Part shown: piece by piece, positions 1 through 5,074 of the stretch
Layout of the letters: each line of letters opens with the position of its first letter
Numbering within the stretch: the stretch's first letter is position 1
Origin: Acidobacteriota bacterium
GTDB lineage: Bacteria; Acidobacteriota; Terriglobia; Versatilivoradales; Versatilivoraceae
Reading direction: 5' to 3'
NCBI GenBank assembly: GCA_028875135.1
Contig: JAPPFQ010000748.1
Location: 1 to 5,511 of the forward strand
DNA: 5,511 nt
Notes under the pieces: generated by a model
Told to the model about the DNA's origin: nothing
The model's input: only the letters and a program-made list of their open reading frames with translations
The model's database searches: none
Program-made: the position numbers and the translations under genes

Positions 1-272
1 GACTCGTAGTGGCGCAGGAGGCGGGTCGAGAGGAAGCCGTTCTGCACCTTGATGGCGGGGACATAGGCGTCCCGGTAGAGTTTCTCCAGCTTCTTACCCT
101 TCCCCGGCTTGGTTTCAATATAGATATGGAGCTGAACCGACTTCTTGGGGTGCTTTCCGGCAGCCGCAAGGGGTCGGCCCAGGACTGCGCCCACAATTCC
201 CAGTCCGGCGGCTTTGAGCCAGTTGCGGCGGTCCTTGAAAGAGCGGGCAACTCGGCAGGTCGAAGTTTTCAT
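1..272 (-). CDS. Tat-exported ABM-like (dimeric alpha/beta barrel) protein, 5' part only
   Basis: Read on the minus strand, an open frame starts at ATG 272 and leaves the window at base 1 without a stop (90 complete codons seen). A strong Shine-Dalgarno GGAGG (complement of 283-287) lies 10 nt before the ATG. Residues 1-39 look like a twin-arginine signal: a basic N-region, D-R-R-N-W-L-K at 14-20, a hydrophobic stretch at about 21-32, and P-L-A-A-A at 34-38 as a possible cleavage site. The mature part begins with a lysine-rich stretch, then V-Q-L-H-I-Y-I-E at 46-53, a K-P-G-K-G-K-K-L-E-K-L-Y helix start at 55-66, and N-G-F-L-S at 78-82. This strand-helix order resembles the antibiotic biosynthesis monooxygenase-like ferredoxin fold, seen in small exported proteins of unknown role. 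That assignment is inference, since the catalytic half and C-terminus are outside the window. The gene is divergent from the transporter at 617. The gene call is confident; the family call is moderate and no substrate is proposed. Confidence 0.7.
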   Translation of the reverse strand, partial: MKTSTCRVARSFKDRRNWLKAAGLGIVGAVLGRPLAAAGKHPKKSVQLHIYIETKPGKGKKLEKLYRDAYVPAIKVQNGFLSTRLLRHYE

Positions 273-298
273 CGGTCTCTGTCCTCCTTTTTGCGGAA

Positions 299-311
299 CG
301 GGTCTAACCCG
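299..311. promoter_or_regulatory. Short palindrome in the leader of the leftward gene (possible operator)
   Basis: CGGGT (299-303), a 3-nt spacer CTA, and ACCCG (307-311) form a perfect 5-bp inverted repeat, 12 bp upstream of the GGAGG of the minus-strand gene. The position suits an operator or a small 5'-UTR hairpin. A 5-bp palindrome in GC-rich DNA is often chance, so this is a weak candidate. Confidence 0.2.
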
Positions 312-564
312 CACGGCTTACCAGGTCTCTGGCGGCACTACCAAAGCCCTTTAAGTATCAGTAACTTATCGTCCAGACATTGAGGTTGTGCAGGAACAGA
401 CTGGGCTGGTTGCGCTCCGGCCTGTCCTCACGCAGCGGCGCCAACGGGGTCAATCGGGTTCCGTACCCTCCCTTTGGCGCCCTGACCAACACCCTTTCTT
501 TATCACGAAATCGAGAAGGGCGACAGGACTGTTTTTACCGGAACCGGTCCGCCCTGGCTCCCGC

Positions 565-594
565 TTGACCCGCCAAGCCGGCGAGCCATAGAAT
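565..594 (+). promoter_or_regulatory. Sigma70-type promoter for the nucleoside transporter
   Basis: TTGACC at 565-570 (5 of 6 matches to the -35 consensus) and TAGAAT at 589-594 (5 of 6 matches to the -10 consensus) are separated by 18 bp. Transcription would start at about 601, giving a leader of roughly 16 nt that carries the Shine-Dalgarno AAAGGAG at 605-611. The palindrome ACCGG-AA-CCGGT at 537-548 lies just upstream of the -35 box and could bind a regulator. The call rests on consensus matching and position only. Confidence 0.55.
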
Positions 595-616
595 TCCTGC
601 TTTCAAAGGAGCGGCA

Positions 617-1858
617 ATGCCGGTTCAAAGCGCCATCGGTCTGGCTGTCTTCCTGGGACTGGCCTGGGCCATGAGCGAGCATCGGCGCCAGGTGTCGCTG
701 CGCCTGGTGGGCTTGGGCCTGGCTTTGCAATTGGCCCTTGGAATCCTGCTTCTGAAGGTCCCCGGCTCGGGCGAGATCTTTCTGGGGTTCAACCGGGTGA
801 TCCTGGCCCTGGAAGAATCGGTCCAGGCGGGAACCGCTTTTGTTTTCGGGTACCTGGGAGGCGGGCCCCCGCCTTTCGAGGAGAAGGAGCCCTCCTACAC
901 CTACGTGCTTACCTTTCGGGCGCTCCCCCTGCTGCTTCTGATGAGCGCCCTTTCTTCCCTGCTTTTCTACTGGAAAGTACTGCCCCTGGTGGTGAGGGGG
1001 TTCTCGCGGGTGCTGGAAAAGACGCTGCGTCTGGGCGGCGCCGAGGGCCTGGGTGTCTCGGCCAACATCTTCCTGGGAATGGTGGAGGCTCCGCTCTTCA
1101 TCCGGCCCTACCTGGCCAGGATGACCCGTAGCGAGTTGTTCACGGTCATGACCTGCGGAATGGCGACCATCGCCGGCACCGTCATGGTGCTCTATGCCAG
1201 CATCCTGTCCGACATGATTCCCAACGTCATCGGGCACATCCTGACGGCTTCCCTTCTCAACGCCGTGGCCACCGTGATCATCTCCAAGATCATGATCCCC
1301 GAGACCGGTCCGGCAACCTCGGGGGAACTGGTTGAGCCCGAACCGTTCAGCAGTTCCATGGACGCCATCACCAAGGGCACGCTCCGCGGCGTTCAACTCC
1401 TCATCAACATCGTGGCCATGCTGTTGGTCATGGTGGCCCTCATTCACCTGGTGAACCTGGTGTTGGGGGTCCTCCCCCTCGGCGACTCCCGCCCCCTGAC
1501 GCTGCAGGGCATCCTGGGAATCGTCAGCGCGCCCATCGTGTGGCTCATGGGGATTCCCTGGAGCCAGTCCTGGACCGCTGGGGAACTGATGGGCACCAAG
1601 ATGGTGATCAACGAGCTGGTGGCCTATATCAACCTGAGCCAACTCTCCCCAGACGCCCTGTCCCCGCGAAGCCTGGTCATCATGACCTATGCCATGTGCG
1701 GATTCGCCAACCCGGGCAGTCTGGGAATCATGATTGGCGGACTGGGCACCATGGCCCCTGAGCGGCGGGCCGACGTGGTCAGCCTGGGGCTGCGGTGCAT
1801 CGTCGCCGGAACCCTGTCCACCTGCCTGACCGGTGCGCTGGTGGGCCTGCTTTATTGA
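617..1858 (+). CDS. Concentrative nucleoside transporter (CNT/NupC family)
   Basis: This is a 413-residue inner-membrane protein, the usual size for bacterial CNT carriers, which import nucleosides with protons or sodium. The start is supported by AAAGGAG 5 nt upstream. Hydrophobic segments are spread through the chain (for example about 5-19, 30-47, 101-117, 181-197, 258-284, 298-312, 395-413). Three family signatures are visible. A-N-I-F-L-G-M-V-E-A-P-L (149-160) is the first substrate-binding hairpin region, with the conserved Glu157. N-E-L-V-A-Y (332-337) carries Glu333. G-F-A-N-P-G-S-L-G (362-370) carries Asn365 and Ser368. In Vibrio cholerae CNT the matching Glu332, Asn368 and Ser371 contact ribose, so ribose binding looks intact. 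The odd point is Met155-Val156, where the well-studied members have Gln-Thr contacting the base. Base specificity may therefore differ; I recall this variant from alphaproteobacterial 'nucleoside:proton symporters'. The gene has its own promoter and lies 155 nt before the aldolase gene. Family assignment is firm; the exact substrate is unknown. Confidence 0.93.
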   Translation: MPVQSAIGLAVFLGLAWAMSEHRRQVSLRLVGLGLALQLALGILLLKVPGSGEIFLGFNRVILALEESVQAGTAFVFGYLGGGPPPFEEKEPSYTYVLTFRALPLLLLMSALSSLLFYWKVLPLVVRGFSRVLEKTLRLGGAEGLGVSANIFLGMVEAPLFIRPYLARMTRSELFTVMTCGMATIAGTVMVLYASILSDMIPNVIGHILTASLLNAVATVIISKIMIPETGPATSGELVEPEPFSSSMDAITKGTLRGVQLLINIVAMLLVMVALIHLVNLVLGVLPLGDSRPLTLQGILGIVSAPIVWLMGIPWSQSWTAGELMGTKMVINELVAYINLSQLSPDALSPRSLVIMTYAMCGFANPGSLGIMIGGLGTMAPERRADVVSLGLRCIVAGTLSTCLTGALVGLLY

Positions 1859-1868
1859 CTTTCCTCGT

Positions 1869-1897
1869 TTGGATCGAAACGCACTCTGGTTTATACT
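1869..1897 (+). promoter_or_regulatory. Candidate promoter for the aldolase gene
   Basis: TATACT at 1892-1897 is a good -10 match (5 of 6). It sits 17 bp downstream of TTGGAT at 1869-1874, a weak -35 (3 of 6). The predicted start near 1904 gives a leader of about 110 nt before the aldolase ATG. The element lies just after the transporter stop, where no terminator is visible, so read-through from the transporter remains possible. Confidence 0.4.
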
Positions 1898-1902
1898 AGC
1901 CA

Positions 1903-1938
1903 CCAATCCACAACCGTGCGGCAGGCCTTGCGGGTTGG
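1903..1938 (+). other. Possible hairpin in the aldolase leader
   Basis: CCAATCC (1903-1909) can pair with GGGTTGG (1932-1938): seven pairs including one G-U. A small inner GCA/TGC stem at 1921-1931 closes on GGCCT. It would form at the very 5' end of the transcript from the candidate promoter at 1869-1897. No U-tract follows, so it is not a normal terminator. It could stabilise the 5' end or be chance. Confidence 0.2.
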
Positions 1939-2013
1939 ACCGGTAACTGCTTCACATCACACCTTTTAACTCACATTTCTTCAGGCGCGCCCCACAACCC
2001 CGGAGGTAAGCAA

Positions 2014-3051
2014 ATGGATACGGCCAAACTAGAGTCCGTCGCTCGTGCCCTGGTTCAGAAGGGCAAGGGAATTCTGGCTGCAGACGAGAGCTCGGGAACC
2101 ATCAAGAAGCGATTCGACAGCATTCATGTGAAATCGACCGAGCCCAACCGCCTTTTTTACCGCCGCATGTTGTTCACCACCCCGGGAATGGAGGATTTTA
2201 TCAGCGGGGTGATCCTGTTCGACGAAACCCTCCGCCAGGTCGGGCCCGACGGCGTTCCCCTGAGCGAAATCCTGGCGCGGAAAGGAGTACATCCGGGTAT
2301 CAAGGTCGACAAGGGGGCCAAGGCCCTGGCCGGCTTTCCCGGGGAGAAGATCACCGAGGGGCTGGACGGCCTGCGCGATCGGCTGGCCGAGTACCGGGAC
2401 CTGGGAGCGCAATTCGCCAAGTGGCGCTCGGTGATCACGATCGCCGAGGGGATTCCGAGCCGCACCTGTATCGACGGCAATGCCCGAGGCCTGGCCCGCT
2501 ACGCCGCCCTCTGCCAGGAGGCCGGACTGGTGCCGATCGTGGAACCCGAGGTGCTGATGGACGGAGACCATACCATCGAGCGCTGCGAGGAGGTCACCGC
2601 CGACACCCTGACCACTGTCTTCTTCGAGCTTCACCGGCATCGAGTTCACCTGGAGGGCATCCTGCTCAAGCCCAACATGGTCATCTCGGGCAAGCAGTGC
2701 CCCGTGCAGGCCGGCCCCGGAGAGGTTGCCGAAGCCACCCTTCGCTGCTTCCGGCGGAGCGTCCCGGCGGCGGTGCCGGGCGTGGTCTTCCTTTCGGGCG
2801 GCCAGACCCCGCTCCAGGCCACCGAAAACCTGCAGGCCATGAACGCCCTGGGGCCCTCGCCCTGGCAGCTCAGCTTCTCCTACGGGAGGGCCTTGCAGGA
2901 GACCACTCTGAAGGCCTGGAACGGTCGCGCGGAGAATGCCGACCAGGCTCAGGCGACCTTCTTTCATCGCTCCAAGTGCACTGGCGCGGCCCGCGACGGC
3001 CAGTACAACCCCGTGATGGAAGATGAGGTCGTCTCGCTTTCCAAGGCTTGA
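2014..3051 (+). CDS. fba: Class I fructose-bisphosphate aldolase (eukaryote-type, Schiff-base)
   Basis: This 345-residue cytoplasmic enzyme reversibly cleaves fructose-1,6-bisphosphate to glyceraldehyde-3-phosphate and dihydroxyacetone phosphate (EC 4.1.2.13), serving glycolysis and gluconeogenesis. GGAGGT at 2002-2007, 6 nt before the ATG, supports the start. The chain aligns with animal and plant class I aldolases over nearly its whole length. Landmarks, with rabbit muscle aldolase numbers, are G-I-L-A-A-D-E-S at 19-26 (Asp24 = Asp33), G-I-K-V-D-K-G at 95-101 (Lys97 = Lys107), F-A-K-W-R at 134-138 (Lys136 = Lys146), V-E-P-E at 176-179 (Glu177 = Glu187), L-L-K-P-N at 217-221 (Schiff-base Lys219 = Lys229), S-G-G-Q at 261-264 (Ser261 = Ser271) and F-S-Y-G-R at 288-292 (Arg292 = Arg303). 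The catalytic set is complete. The C-terminal tyrosine of animal isozymes is absent; the protein ends in a short acidic tail. It is not the short archaeal-type FbaB. The gene is followed at once by a long hairpin (3051-3119), then pckA. Confidence 0.96.
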   Translation: MDTAKLESVARALVQKGKGILAADESSGTIKKRFDSIHVKSTEPNRLFYRRMLFTTPGMEDFISGVILFDETLRQVGPDGVPLSEILARKGVHPGIKVDKGAKALAGFPGEKITEGLDGLRDRLAEYRDLGAQFAKWRSVITIAEGIPSRTCIDGNARGLARYAALCQEAGLVPIVEPEVLMDGDHTIERCEEVTADTLTTVFFELHRHRVHLEGILLKPNMVISGKQCPVQAGPGEVAEATLRCFRRSVPAAVPGVVFLSGGQTPLQATENLQAMNALGPSPWQLSFSYGRALQETTLKAWNGRAENADQAQATFFHRSKCTGAARDGQYNPVMEDEVVSLSKA

Positions 3052-3119
3052 GCCAGGGTCGAACCTCGCTGTAGCCCGATCAAACGCCGGACTCATCATC
3101 TTCCGAGGCGTCCCTGGCT
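3051..3119 (+). other. Long imperfect hairpin at the end of the aldolase gene
   Basis: AGCCAGGG (3051-3058) and CCCTGGCT (3112-3119) are a perfect 8-bp inverted repeat. The stem continues inward past a T-T mismatch: CG (3060-3061) pairs with CG (3109-3110), then an AA bulge, then CCTCG (3064-3068) pairs with CGAGG (3104-3108). That is 15 pairs closing a 35-nt loop. The first paired base is the last base of the aldolase TGA. No T-run follows 3119, so it is not a classical intrinsic terminator. It could be a 3'-end stabiliser, a processing site between fba and pckA, a factor-dependent terminator, or a remnant of a palindromic repeat. The pairing is directly seen; the role is inference. Confidence 0.5.
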
Positions 3120-3192
3120 ACTCGTCAGGTTATCTCCAAGGCCGATTTCCGTCTGCCATTGCTGTTGACAATGAAAGGACTTACCGCCGCCC

Positions 3193-4776
3193 ATGAATGG
3201 TTTCAGCCTTGAGTCCCACGGCATCCAGGTCCATAGAATTTACCGGAACTTTTCCCCGGCCCAGCTCTACGAGGAAGCCATCCGCCACGAATCGGACAGC
3301 AAGGTCTCCTCCAACGGCGCCCTCATGGCCTATTCGGGAACCAAGACCGGCCGCTCACCCAAGGACAAGCGAGTGGTCCGCAACGCGTCTTCCGAAGCCG
3401 AGGTCTGGTGGGGCAGCGTCAATGTGCCGCTGGGAGAGACTCCCTTCATCATCAACCGCGAGCGGGCCCTCGACTACCTGAACACCCGCAAACGGATCTA
3501 TTGCACCGATGGATTCGCCGGCTGGCACCCCAAGTACCGGATCAAGGTGCGGGTGATCGCCTCCCGCCCCTACCACTCTCTTTTCATGTGGAACATGTTG
3601 ATCCGGCCCAACGCCCGGGAATTGGCGGACTTCGGCACGCCGGATGTGACCATCTTCAACGCCGGCGCCTTCCCCGCCAACCGACACACTTCCGGCATGA
3701 CCTCCAAGACCAGCGTCGACCTGAGCCTGGAGGACCGCGAAGTGGTGATTCTGGGCACCGAATATGCCGGGGAGATGAAAAAGGCCGTGTTCAGCTACAT
3801 GAACTACGCCATGCCCAAGCAAGGGGTCCTGTCGATGCACTGCTCGGCCACTGCTGAACAGGCGGGCGAAGGCTCCTCGATCCTGTTCGGCCTTTCCGGC
3901 ACCGGCAAGACCACCCTGTCGGCCGACCCCAAGCGGCGCCTGGTGGGCGATGACGAACATTGCTGGACCGATGAGGGCATTTTCAATATCGAAGGGGGCT
4001 GCTACGCCAAAGCCATTCACCTCACACGAGAGGCGGAGCCCCAGATCTTCGATGCGCTTCGATTCGGCGCCGTGCTGGAGAACGTCGCCTACGACCAGGC
4101 GACCCGCCACGTCGACTTCGACGACGACACCATTACCGAGAACACTCGAGGGGCTTATCCCATCGATTACATCCCCAATGCCAAGGTGCCCTGCCTGGCC
4201 GGCCACCCCACGGACGTGATCTTCCTCACCTGTGACGCCTTCGGGGTGCTGCCCCCACTGAGCCGCCTCACTCCCGACCAGGCCGAGTACCACTTCATCA
4301 GCGGCTACACCGCCAAGGTGGCCGGCACCGAAGTCGGAGTTACCGAGCCCCAGGCCACCTTTTCCCCCTGCTTCGGGGGACCCTTCCTGGTATGGCACCC
4401 GGGAAAGTACGCCCGCATGCTCAGCCAGCGCATCCGCCGCCACGGCGCCCAGGTCTGGCTGGTGAACACCGGTTGGTCGGGCGGGGCCTACGGCACCGGT
4501 TCGCGCATCAGGTTGAAGTACACCCGGGCCATGCTGGATGCGATCTACGCCGGAGCCTTGCGGGACGCCCGGACCGTCATGGACCCCACCTTCGGCCTGG
4601 AGGTGATTGCCGAATGCCCGGGGGCGCCGAGCGAGCTGATGCTGCCCCGCGGTTCCTGGGCCGACAAGGCCGCCTACGATCGGACGGCAGTCAAGCTGGC
4701 TGGACTGTTCAAGAAAAACTTCAAGGCCTACGAGAGCGGTGTCACCGACGAGGTACGGGCGGCCGGACCGCGTTAG
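3193..4776 (+). CDS. pckA: Phosphoenolpyruvate carboxykinase (ATP)
   Basis: This 527-residue cytoplasmic enzyme converts oxaloacetate plus ATP to PEP, CO2 and ADP (EC 4.1.1.49), the entry step of gluconeogenesis. Landmarks, with E. coli numbers, are T-G-R-S-P-K-D-K at 52-59 (Arg54 = Arg65), G-E-M-K-K at 193-197 (Lys197 = Lys213), S-M-H-C at 214-217 (His216 = His232), the P-loop G-L-S-G-T-G-K-T-T at 233-241 (Lys239 = Lys254, Thr240 = Thr255), G-D-D-E-H at 252-256 (Asp254 = Asp269) and E-N-T-R at 316-319 (Arg319 = Arg333). Metal and nucleotide ligands are therefore complete. The stretches Y-S-G-T-K-T-G-R, D-D-E-H-C-W, Y-P-I-D-Y-I-P-N-A-K and N-T-G-W-S-G-G-A-Y-G resemble the plant/yeast-type subclass more than E. 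coli, without the long plant N-terminal extension. The start is fixed: an in-frame TGA at 3172-3174 leaves ATG 3193 as the first possible start. AAGGA (3175-3179) lies a long 13 nt upstream, so initiation may be weak. Confidence 0.97.
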   Translation: MNGFSLESHGIQVHRIYRNFSPAQLYEEAIRHESDSKVSSNGALMAYSGTKTGRSPKDKRVVRNASSEAEVWWGSVNVPLGETPFIINRERALDYLNTRKRIYCTDGFAGWHPKYRIKVRVIASRPYHSLFMWNMLIRPNARELADFGTPDVTIFNAGAFPANRHTSGMTSKTSVDLSLEDREVVILGTEYAGEMKKAVFSYMNYAMPKQGVLSMHCSATAEQAGEGSSILFGLSGTGKTTLSADPKRRLVGDDEHCWTDEGIFNIEGGCYAKAIHLTREAEPQIFDALRFGAVLENVAYDQATRHVDFDDDTITENTRGAYPIDYIPNAKVPCLAGHPTDVIFLTCDAFGVLPPLSRLTPDQAEYHFISGYTAKVAGTEVGVTEPQATFSPCFGGPFLVWHPGKYARMLSQRIRRHGAQVWLVNTGWSGGAYGTGSRIRLKYTRAMLDAIYAGALRDARTVMDPTFGLEVIAECPGAPSELMLPRGSWADKAAYDRTAVKLAGLFKKNFKAYESGVTDEVRAAGPR

Positions 4777-4914
4777 GCAACTCTTCCGCCAAGTCATACC
4801 ACGACATCATCTTAGATTGGACTGAAGCGAGGATTCGTGACCTGTTTCTACACGTTTCTCGTGGTTCTGCCTTTTTCAATATGGCGTGCCACCCGGCAAA
4901 CAATGCTGTCTAAC

Positions 4915-4941
4915 CACAAAAAGCACAAAAGTCACAAATGG
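4915..4941 (+). repeat. Three tandem 9-nt CACAAA units
   Basis: Three consecutive 9-mers share the core CACAAA: CACAAAAAG (4915-4923), CACAAAAGT (4924-4932) and CACAAATGG (4933-4941). An inverted partial copy follows (TTGTGCCTTTT, 4947-4957). From memory, 9-periodic arrays of the form CACAAAGNN or CACGAAGNN occur as dispersed intergenic repeats in several environmental phyla, and this looks like a degenerate copy. The periodicity is seen; the family link is inference. Confidence 0.45.
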
Positions 4942-4957
4942 TGTTCTTGTGCCTTTT
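4918..4957 (+). terminator. Terminator-like inverted repeat downstream of pckA
   Basis: AAAAAGCACAA (4918-4928) pairs with TTGTGCCTTTT (4947-4957) in 10 of 11 positions. A three-pair inner stem CAC/GTG (4933-4935 with 4941-4943) sits in the loop. The A-run, GC-containing stem, T-run layout fits a bidirectional intrinsic terminator about 140 nt after the pckA stop. The core stem GCACAA/TTGTGC is weak and the T-run is only four long before GGGG, so termination may be inefficient. Confidence 0.35.
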
Positions 4958-5074
4958 GGGGCCATTTCCGGGCAACTTCCCGCTGCCGAATTTGCAACAG
5001 GCTCCGAATATTGTCCCGTACCTTTTCGGTGTTCTTGGCGTTCCGGAATCCAGCAACTTCAAGGTCGTGACTCT

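Larger units (their letters stand above)
273..616. other. Divergent intergenic region, no convincing gene
   Basis: This 344-nt gap separates the minus-strand Tat-signal gene from the plus-strand transporter, so it should hold promoters for both. The transporter promoter is visible at 565-594. For the leftward gene there is an AT-rich island at about 350-370 where a -10 element would be expected, but I could not pair it with a credible -35. Short perfect inverted repeats occur at 299-311 (CGGGT-CTA-ACCCG) and 537-548 (ACCGG-AA-CCGGT) and could be operators, but their length allows chance. Open frames of about 62-67 codons cross the region without a convincing Shine-Dalgarno or recognisable protein, and I do not call them genes. 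Confidence 0.6.
4777..5074. other. Low-GC intergenic region with no convincing gene
   Basis: This roughly 300-nt gap between pckA and the right-edge gene is lower in GC than its surroundings (58 of 120 bases in 4861-4980 by hand count). It contains the CACAAA periodic repeat and inverted repeat at 4915-4957. A 77-codon plus-strand frame starting at 4837 crosses it but overlaps the terminator-like structure and has no Shine-Dalgarno or recognisable product. The reading frame of the downstream gene stays open back to a TGA at 4838-4840, but I see no ATG in that frame within the gap. Confidence 0.55.

Noticed and set aside
353..367. Imperfect palindrome AAGT...ACTT in the AT-rich part of the divergent region
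   Set aside because: Only 4-bp arms plus one inner pair; expected by chance in an AT-rich stretch.
9..383. 124-codon plus-strand frame at the left edge
   Set aside because: It overlaps the minus-strand Tat-signal gene, which has a proper ribosome site and a meaningful protein; the plus frame has neither.
503..1906. 467-codon open frame on the minus strand opposite the transporter
   Set aside because: It is the antisense shadow of a GC-rich gene, rich in Gly, His, Gln and Asp with no recognisable domain, while the plus strand carries a clear CNT protein.
2029..3099. 356-codon minus-strand frame opposite the aldolase
   Set aside because: Shadow of the fba codon pattern; low-complexity composition and no family resemblance.
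3165..3170. Perfect TTGACA -35 box before pckA
   Set aside because: No -10-like hexamer occurs 16-18 bp downstream; that stretch is GC-rich and already at the pckA start.
3171..3212. 13-codon ATG mini-frame overlapping the pckA start, possible leader peptide
   Set aside because: It has no ribosome site of its own, no run of regulatory codons and no attenuator-like structure downstream; probably chance.
3355..4797. 480-codon minus-strand frame opposite pckA
   Set aside because: Shadow of pckA; Gly/Val/His-rich with no motifs, and the plus strand has the full PEPCK catalytic set.
4851..4876. CACG-TTTCT-CGTG hairpin followed by a T-run, possible terminator
   Set aside because: The stem is only 4 bp and the T-run begins 8 nt later, too weak to call.
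4837..5070. 77-codon plus-strand frame after pckA
   Set aside because: It runs through the CACAAA inverted repeat, has no Shine-Dalgarno and encodes a Cys/Arg/Ser-rich chain resembling nothing I know.
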